Assembly: GCF_900111615.1 (NCBI RefSeq) | Contig: NZ_FOHU01000003.1 | Span: forward strand, 62,001-126,000 | Direction of reading: 5' to 3' | DNA length: 64,000 bases | Source of the DNA: Natronincola peptidivorans | GTDB lineage: Bacteria > Bacillota > Clostridia > Peptostreptococcales > Natronincolaceae | In this document: positions 55,560-63,986 of the stretch, piece after piece | How positions within the stretch are numbered: the first letter of the stretch is position 1 | How the letters are laid out: every line of letters starts with the position of its first letter | Made by a program: the position numbers and the translations under genes | Notes under the pieces: model-generated | What the model was told of the DNA's origin: nothing | The model's database searches: none | What the model saw: the letters and a program-made list of their open reading frames with translations, nothing else

Positions 55560-56309
55560 ATGGATAACAAACAAGTTTTAGCTGTAGTTGGTAACCGTGA
55601 AATATCAGAAGCAGATCTTCAATTGCTTATAAGAAGCCTAGACCCTCAAAGGGCTGCTCAATTTCAATCGGAAGAAGGTAAAAAGCGATTATTAGAGGAG
55701 CTAGTAAATCAAGAGCTTTTTTATCTAGATGCAATCGACTCTCAACTAGATAAGGATGAGGCTTATCTAAAAGAATTACATAAAGTAGAAGAAAATTTCT
55801 TAAAACAATATGCCATCAGTCGTTTAGTAAAAACTGCTGCTATTGATGAGGATGAAGCTAAGAATTACTTTGAAGAAAATAAAGAACAGTTTAAAAGTCC
55901 TGCTACTGCAAAGGCTAGTCATGTTTTAGTTGATACTGAAGAAGAAGCTGAAAAAGTATTAGTAGAAGTACAAGAAGGTCTTTCCTTTGAAGAAGCTGCT
56001 AATAAGTATTCAAAGTGCCCTTCTAAAGCTCAGGGAGGAAGTTTAGGAAATTTCTCAAGAGGACAAATGGTACCTGAATTTGAAGAAGCTGTTTTCAGCA
56101 TGGAAAAGGATGAAATAAGTAAGCCTGTTAAAACACAATTTGGGTATCACTTGATTAAGGTTTTTGATCATACTCCAGAGGAAATGAAATCCTTTGATGA
56201 AGTAAAAGGTCAGTTGGCACAGCAGCTATTATCCCAAAAACAACAGAATCTTTACTTGAACAAGGTACAAGAATTGAAGGATAAGTACGAAATAAAAGTA
56301 AATCTATAA
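55560..56309 (+). CDS. Parvulin-type peptidyl-prolyl isomerase, cytoplasmic
   Basis: This 249-residue protein has an N-terminal SurA/PrsA-like helical region (residues 1-105) and a parvulin rotamase domain (about 113-205: KASHVLVDTEEEAEKVL, GGSLGNFSRGQMVPEFEEAVFSM, TQFGYHLIKV). Unlike PrsA it lacks a signal peptide and lipobox, so it should act in the cytoplasm as a folding factor or trigger-like chaperone. ATG 55560 behind AAAAGGAGCG. A hairpin terminator follows. Confidence 0.9.
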   Translation: MDNKQVLAVVGNREISEADLQLLIRSLDPQRAAQFQSEEGKKRLLEELVNQELFYLDAIDSQLDKDEAYLKELHKVEENFLKQYAISRLVKTAAIDEDEAKNYFEENKEQFKSPATAKASHVLVDTEEEAEKVLVEVQEGLSFEEAANKYSKCPSKAQGGSLGNFSRGQMVPEFEEAVFSMEKDEISKPVKTQFGYHLIKVFDHTPEEMKSFDEVKGQLAQQLLSQKQQNLYLNKVQELKDKYEIKVNL

Positions 56310-56317
56310 ATTATAAT

Positions 56318-56341
56318 AGGCGACCTCATGGGGTCGCCTTT
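56318..56341 (+). terminator. Hairpin after the parvulin gene
   Basis: aggcgacc and ggtcgcct form a perfect 8-bp GC-rich stem; a short T-run follows. It abuts the inverted-repeat element at 56339. Confidence 0.8.
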
Positions 56342-56563
56342 AGGCTGTTGAAAAATCTCTATATTCTTTTTTTCGCATAAACCAGCGCTCTTATATTATT
56401 GCCTGTGGGCTTTCAAGTAGTTATATTAATGATTTAAGTCATTAATTTTATGCCAGTTGACTTAGCTTTTGGAAAGCAACTCCTTTATAATTAAAACACT
56501 GGTGTACATTGGCAAATCAAAATTTTTTTCACCTTGAATCTAAAGACTTTTCAACTGTCTAAA
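56339..56563. mobile_element. 225-base element with 20-bp terminal inverted repeats (MITE-like)
   Basis: The left end tttaggctgttgaaaaatct (56339-56358) and the reverse complement of the right end (56544-56563) agree at 17 of 20 positions. Ends of the type GGCTGTTGAAAA resemble those of several insertion-sequence families. No transposase ORF lies between them. The inner sequence contains a small palindrome (aatgatttaagtcatt). The right end touches the stop codon of the GNAT gene. Confidence 0.6.
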
Positions 56564-56566
56564 TGT

Positions 56567-57190
56567 TTATAATTTTCTATGATAAACGATGTCAGTAAGA
56601 ACCTTGTCGTTGAATTTTTCATATCTGATTCCTGCTAAATGATATTGTTGTTTTAATGCAAATTCCATAGAAGCAAAATTTGGTTTTGGAGAAATAAGGG
56701 TTTCTGAAAACATATCCTTTATACCCATTCTTTTAGCGTCTTCTCTAAATCTCTTAAATAGCCTGCTTCCTATTCCTGATCCTGTTAAATTGGAACGAAC
56801 AGCTATTTTCTCCAATATTACAAATTTGTTTAAAGTCTTTTTATCAAAATCAGATTTCCACATTGTGCTAAAAATCCAGTTTGGCTCCATATTTATCCAT
56901 TGGTCCTTTGTGTAGGCTAGTAAAAACCCAACTACTTTTTTCCCTTTTCTAACTACATAGAAAAGCTTTGATTCTTCAATATCTTCTTTAAATTTTTCAA
57001 CGTATTTTTCTTTATTCTTTGTATAATCATCCATTAGAAAGCCTTGCTTATGGTCTTTGTTATTACTTCCCACTGAAGCTGCAACTGCTATTATTCCTTC
57101 AATGTCTTCCACCGTCGCTTTGGCAACCTCCAATTCATCTTCAGTCTGTTTTGGCTTTATTGCTTGTGCATAAGCCTTATTGATATTCAT
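56567..57190 (-). CDS. GNAT-family N-acetyltransferase
   Basis: A 207-residue protein with an acetyltransferase fold: beta strand FYVVRKGKKVVGFLLAYT, then VILEKIAVRSNLTGSGIGSRLFKRFREDAKRMG, where the Q/RxxGxG/A-like pyrophosphate loop reads NLTGSGIGSRL. The N-terminal 30 residues are an extension. The acceptor substrate is not predictable. ATG 57190 behind AAAGGGAGGATAT. Alone in its transcription unit. Confidence 0.83.
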   Translation of the reverse strand: MNINKAYAQAIKPKQTEDELEVAKATVEDIEGIIAVAASVGSNNKDHKQGFLMDDYTKNKEKYVEKFKEDIEESKLFYVVRKGKKVVGFLLAYTKDQWINMEPNWIFSTMWKSDFDKKTLNKFVILEKIAVRSNLTGSGIGSRLFKRFREDAKRMGIKDMFSETLISPKPNFASMEFALKQQYHLAGIRYEKFNDKVLTDIVYHRKL

Positions 57191-57869
57191 GATATCCTCC
57201 CTTTATTTCGGTTTTATAGTTTTTCTTTTTCTTTCTTACTTCACTGTTGTCAGATGAAGCCTACCACACCTCCCCATAGACCTATTCGAGAATAAATATA
57301 TATTTTTCCATTGATGTATTTTTGTATAAATATAAGTATTATACTTTTACCCAGTGCTTCTTGTCTTTAACAGTCTTTTTATATTATATATTCAATTCGT
57401 TAATTGTTTGCCACATTTTTTTATAATTTTTTATGAAATATTTTATATAATTAAAGAAAAATCTATTATTTGATACTTTTAAAGTTGATTTTTAATTGGT
57501 TTATGAAGTTTTTTATGCTTTTTTAACATAAAAAATCTTACCACATATCTTTGACTGTGAAATACTAAGGAAATAATGCATATTTTTAATTATTATGCTG
57601 ATTTTTTTATGGAATTTATTTTAAGATTATCGAGAGAAGCGTCCTTAATAATTATTATTTATTCATCTTAGTTAAATTATTATAACACAAAATGGTAAAT
57701 TTTCTAAATCCTTTGATATTGCTTTAAAGCTTTCTATCCTTGCTGACTGGTTATTTTTCTGTGTAAGCAATTAATTCATTAGTATTACTAGCAAATACTT
57801 CTATACCCTATAGGAATCGTTATAGAAGACTGACAAGCAAGAGTCTTCCAAATAATTTAAATTTTTTCC
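57191..57869. other. Very AT-rich intergenic region, no gene found
   Basis: About 680 bases dominated by T and A runs. No ORF with a ribosome binding site was found on either strand. A small hairpin (gaagact/agtcttc, about 57827-57849) is the only clear structure. The SAM-regulated met promoter begins at its end. Confidence 0.5.
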
Positions 57870-57926
57870 TTGACAATCATTTTTTTTGATGTTAGATTAT
57901 ATATTATATATTAAACAGCTGTTTAA
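57870..57926 (+). promoter_or_regulatory. Promoter of the met operon with a palindrome at the start site
   Basis: TTGACA (57870-57875), then a 17-base spacer to TAGATT (57893-57898). A perfect 16-bp palindrome TTAAACAGCTGTTTAA (57911-57926) lies about where transcription should begin, just before the riboswitch; it may be an operator. Confidence 0.65.
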
Positions 57927-57942
57927 AAAACTTTATAGTAAA

Positions 57943-58106
57943 CTCTTATAAAGAGTGGCGGAGGGACTGGCCCAATGAAGCCCGGCAACCAGCACAGTAA
58001 AGTGTATGGTGCTAAATCCTGTAGGTATTATACCTAAGAGATGAGAGGATAGATAATCTATCTATACACTTTTAAGCTTCTCCTTTCTCTTGGAGGAGCT
58101 TTTTTA
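57943..58106 (+). promoter_or_regulatory. SAM-I riboswitch (S box) with terminator
   Basis: The aptamer (57943-58048) shows the class-I SAM pattern: ctcttataaagag P1 start, GGCGGAGGGACTGGCCC-like junction, GAAGCCCGGCAACC, the ggtgctaaatcc stretch, and the closing gatgagag. The expression platform is a terminator with agcttctcc / ggaggagct stem and T-run (58075-58106). High SAM should end transcription before metY and metA. Confidence 0.96.
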
Positions 58107-58191
58107 TATGAACCTATCTATCCTTTGCTTCAAGAAATCTATATGTTCTATTATCCGTTATTGGCACTTAGTATATCAATGTGTATGCTAA

Positions 58192-59511
<1,320 letters not shown>

Positions 59512-59525
59512 TTAAATAATGCTGA

Positions 59526-59551
59526 ACCCAGAGGGAGCTTTTTTCCCTCTG
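59526..59551 (+). terminator. Hairpin between metY and metA
   Basis: ccagaggga and tccctctgg pair almost fully around a T-rich loop, 15 bases after metY. There is no T-run after the stem, so it is probably a processing or stability hairpin. Confidence 0.6.
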
Positions 59552-59599
59552 GATTGTAATTCAATGCTTACTATCAGTTTGAAGGAGGAAAATATTCAA

Positions 59600-60529
59600 A
59601 TGCCAGTGAAAATTCCTGATAATCTTCCAGCTACGGAAGTTTTAAACAAAGAAAATATTTTTGTTATGACCCAGAGCCGCGCCCTTACCCAAGATATTCG
59701 AGCGCTTAAAATAGGTATTTTAAACCTGATGCCAACAAAAATTACAACAGAGATTCAAATTCTACGGATGTTGGGGAACTCCCCTCTACAGGTAGATATC
59801 GTACTTTTACATCCTAAAAGTCATACATCAAAAAATACACCTGAAAAACATTTGACCACCTTTTATAAGACCTTTGATGATGTGAAACATCAAAAATTTG
59901 ATGGCCTCATCATTACTGGTGCCCCCGTTGAACACTTAGCCTTTGAAGCAGTGACCTACTGGGAGGAGCTAAAGAAGATTATGGATTGGTCCCTGGAGAA
60001 TGTGACCTCTACCTTCCACATATGTTGGGGAGCTCAAGCAGGATTGTATCATCATTTTGGTGTTCCAAAATACCCATTGGATTCAAAAATGTTTGGTATC
60101 TTTCCTCATACAGTCAACAAAAAAAATGTCAAGCTGCTTAGAGGCTTTGATGATCATTATTCTGCCCCTCATTCAAGACATACAGAGGTAAGGAGACAAG
60201 ATATTGAAAAAGTACCGGAGCTAGAGATTTTATCAGAATCAGAAGAAAGCGGTATTTATATTGTTGCTACAAAGGATGGTAGACAGATCTTTGTGACAGG
60301 TCATTCTGAGTATGACCCTACAACTTTAAAGGCAGAGTATGATCGAGATGTCAGTGCTGGTAAAGACATAGAAATGCCTAAAAATTATTTTGCTGGAGAT
60401 GACCCAACCAAACCACCTATAGTTACTTGGCGAAGTCATGCTAATTTGCTATTTGCCAATTGGTTAAATTATTATGTCTATCAAGAAACACCTTATGATC
60501 TCAATGAAATTACAGGTAGCTTTTCTTAA
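59600..60529 (+). CDS. metA: Homoserine O-acetyltransferase, MetA type
   Basis: This 309-residue MetA-family enzyme activates homoserine at its hydroxyl. Catalytic Cys142 lies in [10 protein letters not shown], with His/Glu in VTGHSEYD. Residue 111 is Glu (TGAPVEHL), the state known to specify acetyl-CoA; succinylating enzymes have Gly there. This fits the O-acetylhomoserine-using MetY encoded just upstream. The start ATG at 59600 follows GAAGGAGGAAAA; the longer upstream frame runs through the metY-metA hairpin and is not used. Substrate homoserine comes from hom. Confidence 0.95.
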   Translation: MPVKIPDNLPATEVLNKENIFVMTQSRALTQDIRALKIGILNLMPTKITTEIQILRMLGNSPLQVDIVLLHPKSHTSKNTPEKHLTTFYKTFDDVKHQKFDGLIITGAPVEHLAFEAVTYWEELKKIMDWSLENVTSTFHICWGAQAGLYHHFGVPKYPLDSKMFGIFPHTVNKKNVKLLRGFDDHYSAPHSRHTEVRRQDIEKVPELEILSESEESGIYIVATKDGRQIFVTGHSEYDPTTLKAEYDRDVSAGKDIEMPKNYFAGDDPTKPPIVTWRSHANLLFANWLNYYVYQETPYDLNEITGSFS

Positions 60530-60658
60530 TATAGATATGTACCTTTTAAATACTAGTTCTTTTCCATCGTAGGGGTGGATCTGAATGCTTATCTCGTTTT
60601 CAAGAGAGTCCACAGGCCCACTCCTACGTGTATTCATTTTGAGAGGAGCATATCTATA
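60530..60658. other. Nested inverted repeat directly after metA
   Basis: Outer arms tatagatatg (60530-60539) and catatctata (60649-60658) are perfect. Middle arms cgtaggggtgga (60568-60579) and cccactcctacg (60617-60628) match at 10 of 12. A small tctc/gaga hairpin lies inside. No T-run follows, so it does not look like a simple terminator. The identity is unknown. Confidence 0.5.
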
Positions 60659-60784
60659 GCATGAATGAAAAAACCATGATGCGTAAAGTAGTGGTCATAT
60701 CATTATCAAAACTACATATAGTATAAGTACATATTTTTAACTAAAAATAATTTTCTGAATACTTAAATTTTTTTGAAAAATGTG
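60659..60784. other. AT-rich spacer, nothing recognised
   Basis: Between the nested repeat and the T-box promoter; no ORF or clear signal seen. Confidence 0.4.
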
Positions 60785-60813
60785 TTGACAGTGTTTTTCC
60801 ATTTTGTTATAAT
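60785..60813 (+). promoter_or_regulatory. Promoter of the T-box transcript
   Basis: TTGACA (60785-60790), exactly 17 bases, TATAAT (60808-60813): perfect consensus hexamers. Transcription should begin near 60820. Confidence 0.92.
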
Positions 60814-60867
60814 ACTTATTAATAACATTTTAATTTAGCCTTAAATAATTTAAATATTTATTAAAGC

Positions 60868-61122
60868 AATGACGGGGAAGGGTATTTTATTCTGATAGTT
60901 AAAGAGAGTCGGCCTTGGCTGAAAGCCGATACTAGAGATAATCTACTGATCACTCCTAAGCAGTATCTTCGAAATCATAGTAGTGGATACCGATTTGCCT
61001 CGATAAAGGCTTAGGTTTCTTAGAAACAAAGAAAGCGGCATCTCATCAGATGCAAATAAGGTGGTACCGCGGGTAATATCTCGTCCTTGAAAACAGTAGT
61101 AATTTTCATGGGCGATTTTTTT
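60868..61122 (+). promoter_or_regulatory. T-box riboswitch with antiterminator and terminator
   Basis: All parts are visible: the stem I start GACGGGGAAGGGTA (60871), distal AGAGAGTCGG and TTGGCTGAAAGCCG, stem II arms cctaagc (60955-60961) and gcttagg (61008-61014 region), stem III gcatct/agatgc, the T-box sequence AAGGTGGTACCGCG (61058-61071), and a terminator cgtccttgaaaa / ttttcatgggcg with seven T (61082-61122). The likely specifier codon, placed by the lower stem I helix (CTCC at 60953) and the following A, is ATC (Ile, 60949-60951); ACT or CTG are less likely alternatives. Uncharged tRNA should permit transcription of the 66-residue ORF downstream. Confidence 0.93.
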
Positions 61123-61154
61123 CAACTATTTATTAGGATTAGGAGGTGATAAAA

Positions 61155-61355
61155 ATGTTATCTAACAAGATCAAAGCTGTTGAAAAAAACAAAACTTCAC
61201 AGTCTCCATCTATAAATTACACTAAAAACCTAAAGCTTGTTAAAAATATTGATGGTGAGAGCACTTCCTTTAGTATAGGCTATGAATTTCAGAAGGCTAA
61301 CTGTAATTTAAATTACTGGGGAGCTGGCCCTATGGATAAAGACTTTATGTTCTAA
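61155..61355 (+). CDS. T-box-controlled small protein, 66 aa, unknown family
   Basis: The ORF starts with ATG at 61155 behind a strong TTAGGAGGTGAT site, 32 bases after the T-box terminator. It is the only ORF before a terminator at 61396. The protein has a basic N-terminal half (NKIKAVEKNKTSQ) and a neutral C-terminal half ending YWGAGPMDKDFMF, with one Cys. No signal peptide, membrane helix, CxxC pair or repeat of one amino acid was seen, so it is neither an obvious transporter nor an anti-TRAP homologue, although the genetic logic (T-box plus small protein) is like anti-TRAP. Function unknown. Confidence 0.75.
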   Translation: MLSNKIKAVEKNKTSQSPSINYTKNLKLVKNIDGESTSFSIGYEFQKANCNLNYWGAGPMDKDFMF

Positions 61356-61395
61356 TGAACTCATTATATATTTTTTTATTTATTACATGCTGAAT

Positions 61396-61440
61396 AGCAC
61401 CTCTTCAGTTTTTATTTAGAGGTGCTGCGGTTCTTTTTTC
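61396..61440 (+). terminator. Terminator after the T-box-controlled ORF
   Basis: agcacctct (61396-61404) and agaggtgct (61418-61426) form a perfect stem followed, after a few bases, by a T-run. Confidence 0.85.
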
Positions 61441-61538
61441 TTGACGGGAAAATATATTAGAAAAGAAAAAAAAGAGAAGAAACTCTCTTCTCTAGATCAT
61501 GGACTAATCATATCCATGCTTTTCTTATGCCTTTCTAT

Positions 61539-62597
61539 TTATGGAACTATAGGTATCTTTACTATAAAGGTAGTTCCTTCATTTTCTTTGCTTTTGAAGC
61601 TTATACTTCCTTTATGAATATCTATGAAATCCTTTACTATGGTTAAACCTAGTCCTGTTCCTACAATCTTCCCTACGTTTGAAGCTCTATGGAAGCTTTC
61701 AAAAAGATTTTTCTGGTCAACCTTTGGTATGCCTATCCCTTTGTCTATAATTTTAAACATCATACTTTCGTCATCAAATTCAAGCATTATTTGAACATCT
61801 TCACCGTTGATGGAGTATTTTAATGCATTAGTCAGAAGGTTTGTGAGAATAGTAGTAAGTAGAAATTCATCTACCTTGCTAATGAAGACCTCCTTTGTAC
61901 TGGTAAATATAATGTCTGCCATGTAATAATCACTTTCTTTTAGTAGGTCTATGGTTGCTTTTGTAAGCTTTACAACATCTATCGGCTGTGGGCTGAATTT
62001 TACTTTATCAGCCTCCACTCTTTCCACTAGCAATATATCTCTCAATAATTTATTTATTTGGCTGGTGGCTTTTTTTATACGCTGTGTATGTTTGAAATTT
62101 TTGCCATCCTTCCAGCTATCATCAAAGGTTTCCAATAGCTGTATCGTAGAAAGTATGACATTAAGAGGTGCTCTTAATTCATGAGACACCATGGATATCA
62201 ATGTATGCTTTAAGCTCTTTTCTTTTTCCTTCATTTTTCTTTCTGTGATATCCTCTATGATTTCTATTATTAGTGTTTGATCCATTAAATGCATTTTCGT
62301 AAGCTGATGTTCATTCCATCTATCATTGGCTCTCTTTGCCTCAAAGGTTTTTTCATCTCTACAACTTTTATCTGAACAACAAGGTTTGCTATAGCCCAAT
62401 GCTTTCCAGCAAAGATTTCCCTCCAAATGTGGATTTATTTTTTTTGCATAATTATTAGCAAAAACAATGGTGTGGCAATCAGGGTTAATAATAATAATAT
62501 ATTTCTCTAAAGCATTTAAGAAGGAAATACTATCTATCGCCTCTAGGCTTTTGAGGTTTTTTTTATTTATAGGATATAATTCCTTTGTTACTATCAA
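61539..62597 (-). CDS. Cytoplasmic sensor histidine kinase with Cys-rich PAS-like domain
   Basis: This 352-residue kinase has an N-terminal PAS-like sensor (residues about 20-120), a HisKA dimerisation helix pair with phospho-acceptor H139 (SHELRAPLN) and a HATPase domain with N-box LLTNALKYS, G1 DKGIGIP and G2 GTGLGLTIV. There are no membrane segments. Four cysteines (C63, C73, C74, C79 in LCWKALGYSKPCCSDKSC) sit where redox- or metal-sensing PAS domains carry a C-x10-C-x2-C motif. No response regulator is adjacent, so it is an orphan. It starts with TTG at 62597 behind GGGGGAGG. A 57-residue ORF precedes it. Confidence 0.88.
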   Translation of the reverse strand: MIVTKELYPINKKNLKSLEAIDSISFLNALEKYIIIINPDCHTIVFANNYAKKINPHLEGNLCWKALGYSKPCCSDKSCRDEKTFEAKRANDRWNEHQLTKMHLMDQTLIIEIIEDITERKMKEKEKSLKHTLISMVSHELRAPLNVILSTIQLLETFDDSWKDGKNFKHTQRIKKATSQINKLLRDILLVERVEADKVKFSPQPIDVVKLTKATIDLLKESDYYMADIIFTSTKEVFISKVDEFLLTTILTNLLTNALKYSINGEDVQIMLEFDDESMMFKIIDKGIGIPKVDQKNLFESFHRASNVGKIVGTGLGLTIVKDFIDIHKGSISFKSKENEGTTFIVKIPIVP

Positions 62598-62637
62598 CTT
62601 TACTGCCTCCCCCCATATCCAACATTTTTATAAGGCA

Positions 62638-62811
62638 TTACTCTATATCTGGTAAAATCACATTGGCAACTCTTCTTCTGGGACTACTTAGCTGATTCTG
62701 ATTTTTTCTTTTATAACTATCTTTTTCTTGCTGTTTTTTACACAGTCTAGATTTAGAGAAAGAACTCTCCATTTTGTCCCTTGTTTTTTCTGTTAAGTAC
62801 TTGTCATTCAT
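62638..62811 (-). CDS. Small basic protein upstream of kinase, 57 aa
   Basis: ATG at 62811 follows AAGGAG with seven to eight bases spacing; the frame stops at 62638-62640, 40 bases before the kinase start. The protein is Lys/Arg/Gln/Ser-rich (KKQQEKDSYKRKNQNQ) and ends VANVILPDIE. Family unknown; probably cotranscribed with the kinase. Confidence 0.5.
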   Translation of the reverse strand: MNDKYLTEKTRDKMESSFSKSRLCKKQQEKDSYKRKNQNQLSSPRRRVANVILPDIE

Positions 62812-63174
62812 CAATAAGCACTCCTTATTTTTATTGTAAATATTTTTATTTTATAATTTCTTTTCGTACTATATCATTGATGAATTCTTCTTTATAATAT
62901 AATACACCTATTTTTATCAGCTGTCTTTATATTATAGTAGAAAAATGCTTAAGTGTTGGACATCCCTTCGGTAATCTGTAGAATTATTCGGTAAACTGTT
63001 TTTTTTTAATAAATATCGATTAAAATAAGCTTTCCCCTATTCAGTATTTGTTTTTATACTGTTTTATATTATGCTGTTTAATAGTAGATGATGTCGTTTT
63101 TGTTAAAAAATAATCTATTTCTGACAAATATTTACGATGATTTTGAAAAATATAAATGTGAAGGACTGATTCTT
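62812..63174. promoter_or_regulatory. Divergent region of kinase and agrBD genes with direct repeats
   Basis: A 363-base AT-rich spacer. Two direct repeats, ttcggtaatctgt (62967-62979) and ttcggtaaactgt (62987-62999), are 20 bases apart. On the other strand each reads ACAGNTTACCGAA, close to the ACAGTT core bound by AgrA/LytTR regulators as direct repeats two turns apart. The promoter of agrB was not assigned with confidence. Confidence 0.5.
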
Positions 63175-63786
63175 ATGGCTTTTCCCGAAAGAGCTGCAGC
63201 TCATTTAACTTATTCCTTTATTAGTCCCAGCCTACCTGATAAAAGTCAAAAAGAGCTGGAAAGAATTGAATATGGACTGGCATCCTTCTTTATCACATTG
63301 CCAAAGCTTGGTGGTTTGATTGCTTTAGCTATTGTGGTCAATCAGTTTATAGATAATTTTCTGCTTTATTATGCTGTAACTCAGGTAAGTTATTCAGTAG
63401 TAAGAAGCTATGCTTGGGGACTGCATCTCAAAACGGATTTAAGCTGTTTTGTTAGTGGCCTTATACTGTTATTTGGTATTGTTTTTATTGGTGTTTTCCA
63501 TCAATTCCCCTACCCTCTCATGCTGATTATCTGGGGAATTAACTGTGGGCTTCTATATCGATATGCTCCCGCTGATACAGAAGCCCGCCCCTTAAGAAGT
63601 GACAGGCTAAGGAAAAAGCTTAGAAAAAAGCTGCTGGTGGTACTGGTTCTCCTGATGGTATTAACTTTCTTAAACAGAAATAATGCCTTCAGCACCCTTA
63701 TTACTTTAGGAGTTTTGGGGGAGAGTTTGTTCACTGCCCCCTTTATGTATAAACTATTTAAATTAAAAGGAGGAACAAGCCAATGA
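63175..63786 (+). CDS. agrB: AgrB-family accessory gene regulator (peptide-processing protease)
   Basis: This 203-residue membrane protein has about five to six transmembrane segments. The catalytic His84 and Cys91 of the AgrB cysteine protease are spaced seven residues apart (WGLHLKTDLSC), as in the staphylococcal enzyme, following the conserved VRSYA. In the family the usual GGxHA is replaced here by WGLHL. AgrB cleaves AgrD and forms the thiolactone peptide. The start is placed at ATG 63175 after AAGGA; an upstream in-frame ATG at 63088 adds a leader with no good site. Its stop overlaps the agrD start (ATGA). Confidence 0.9.
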   Translation: MAFPERAAAHLTYSFISPSLPDKSQKELERIEYGLASFFITLPKLGGLIALAIVVNQFIDNFLLYYAVTQVSYSVVRSYAWGLHLKTDLSCFVSGLILLFGIVFIGVFHQFPYPLMLIIWGINCGLLYRYAPADTEARPLRSDRLRKKLRKKLLVVLVLLMVLTFLNRNNAFSTLITLGVLGESLFTAPFMYKLFKLKGGTSQ

Positions 63787-63923
63787 AAAAAAATAAATTT
63801 CTTACTCAATTAGCAGGTATGGTTAGCAGCTTTGCTTTATTATTTACTCTTCTATCAACCTGTGGAGTATGGGTATTAAGAGAAGCTAGAATGCCAGAAT
63901 CTATGCTTGAAGACGAAGAATAG
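63783..63923 (+). CDS. agrD: AgrD-type autoinducing peptide precursor, 46 aa
   Basis: A short ORF overlapping the agrB stop, behind AAAAGGAGGAAC. The 46-residue precursor has an N-terminal amphipathic/hydrophobic helix (about residues 5-25), one cysteine at residue 27 and an acidic C-terminal recognition tail with the conserved proline (REARMPE ... LEDEE). By analogy with clostridial AgrD, the signal is predicted as a thiolactone ring of C-G-V-W-V, possibly with one or two residues (ST) before the Cys. The exact ends need proof. Confidence 0.9.
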   Translation: MKKNKFLTQLAGMVSSFALLFTLLSTCGVWVLREARMPESMLEDEE

Positions 63924-63948
63924 ACATAATTAACAACAAAAAATAAGA

Positions 63949-63986
63949 AAAGGAGTAGGCTCATTACAAGGCCTCCTCCTTTTTTG
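63949..63986 (+). terminator. Terminator of agrBD
   Basis: aaaaggagtaggc and gcctcctcctttt pair at 12 of 13 positions, followed by a T-run. agrBD therefore forms a separate two-gene transcript. Confidence 0.88.

Noticed and set aside
60975-60985. TGG triplet in the T-box leader read at first as a tryptophan specifier
   Set aside because: It lies in the stem II region, downstream of the closing lower helix of stem I; the specifier must be in stem I, where ATC followed by A fits better.
61539-62597. Histidine kinase considered as AgrC for the nearby agrBD
   Set aside because: It has no transmembrane sensor and has a HisKA/PAS layout, unlike AgrC; it is also transcribed in the opposite direction.
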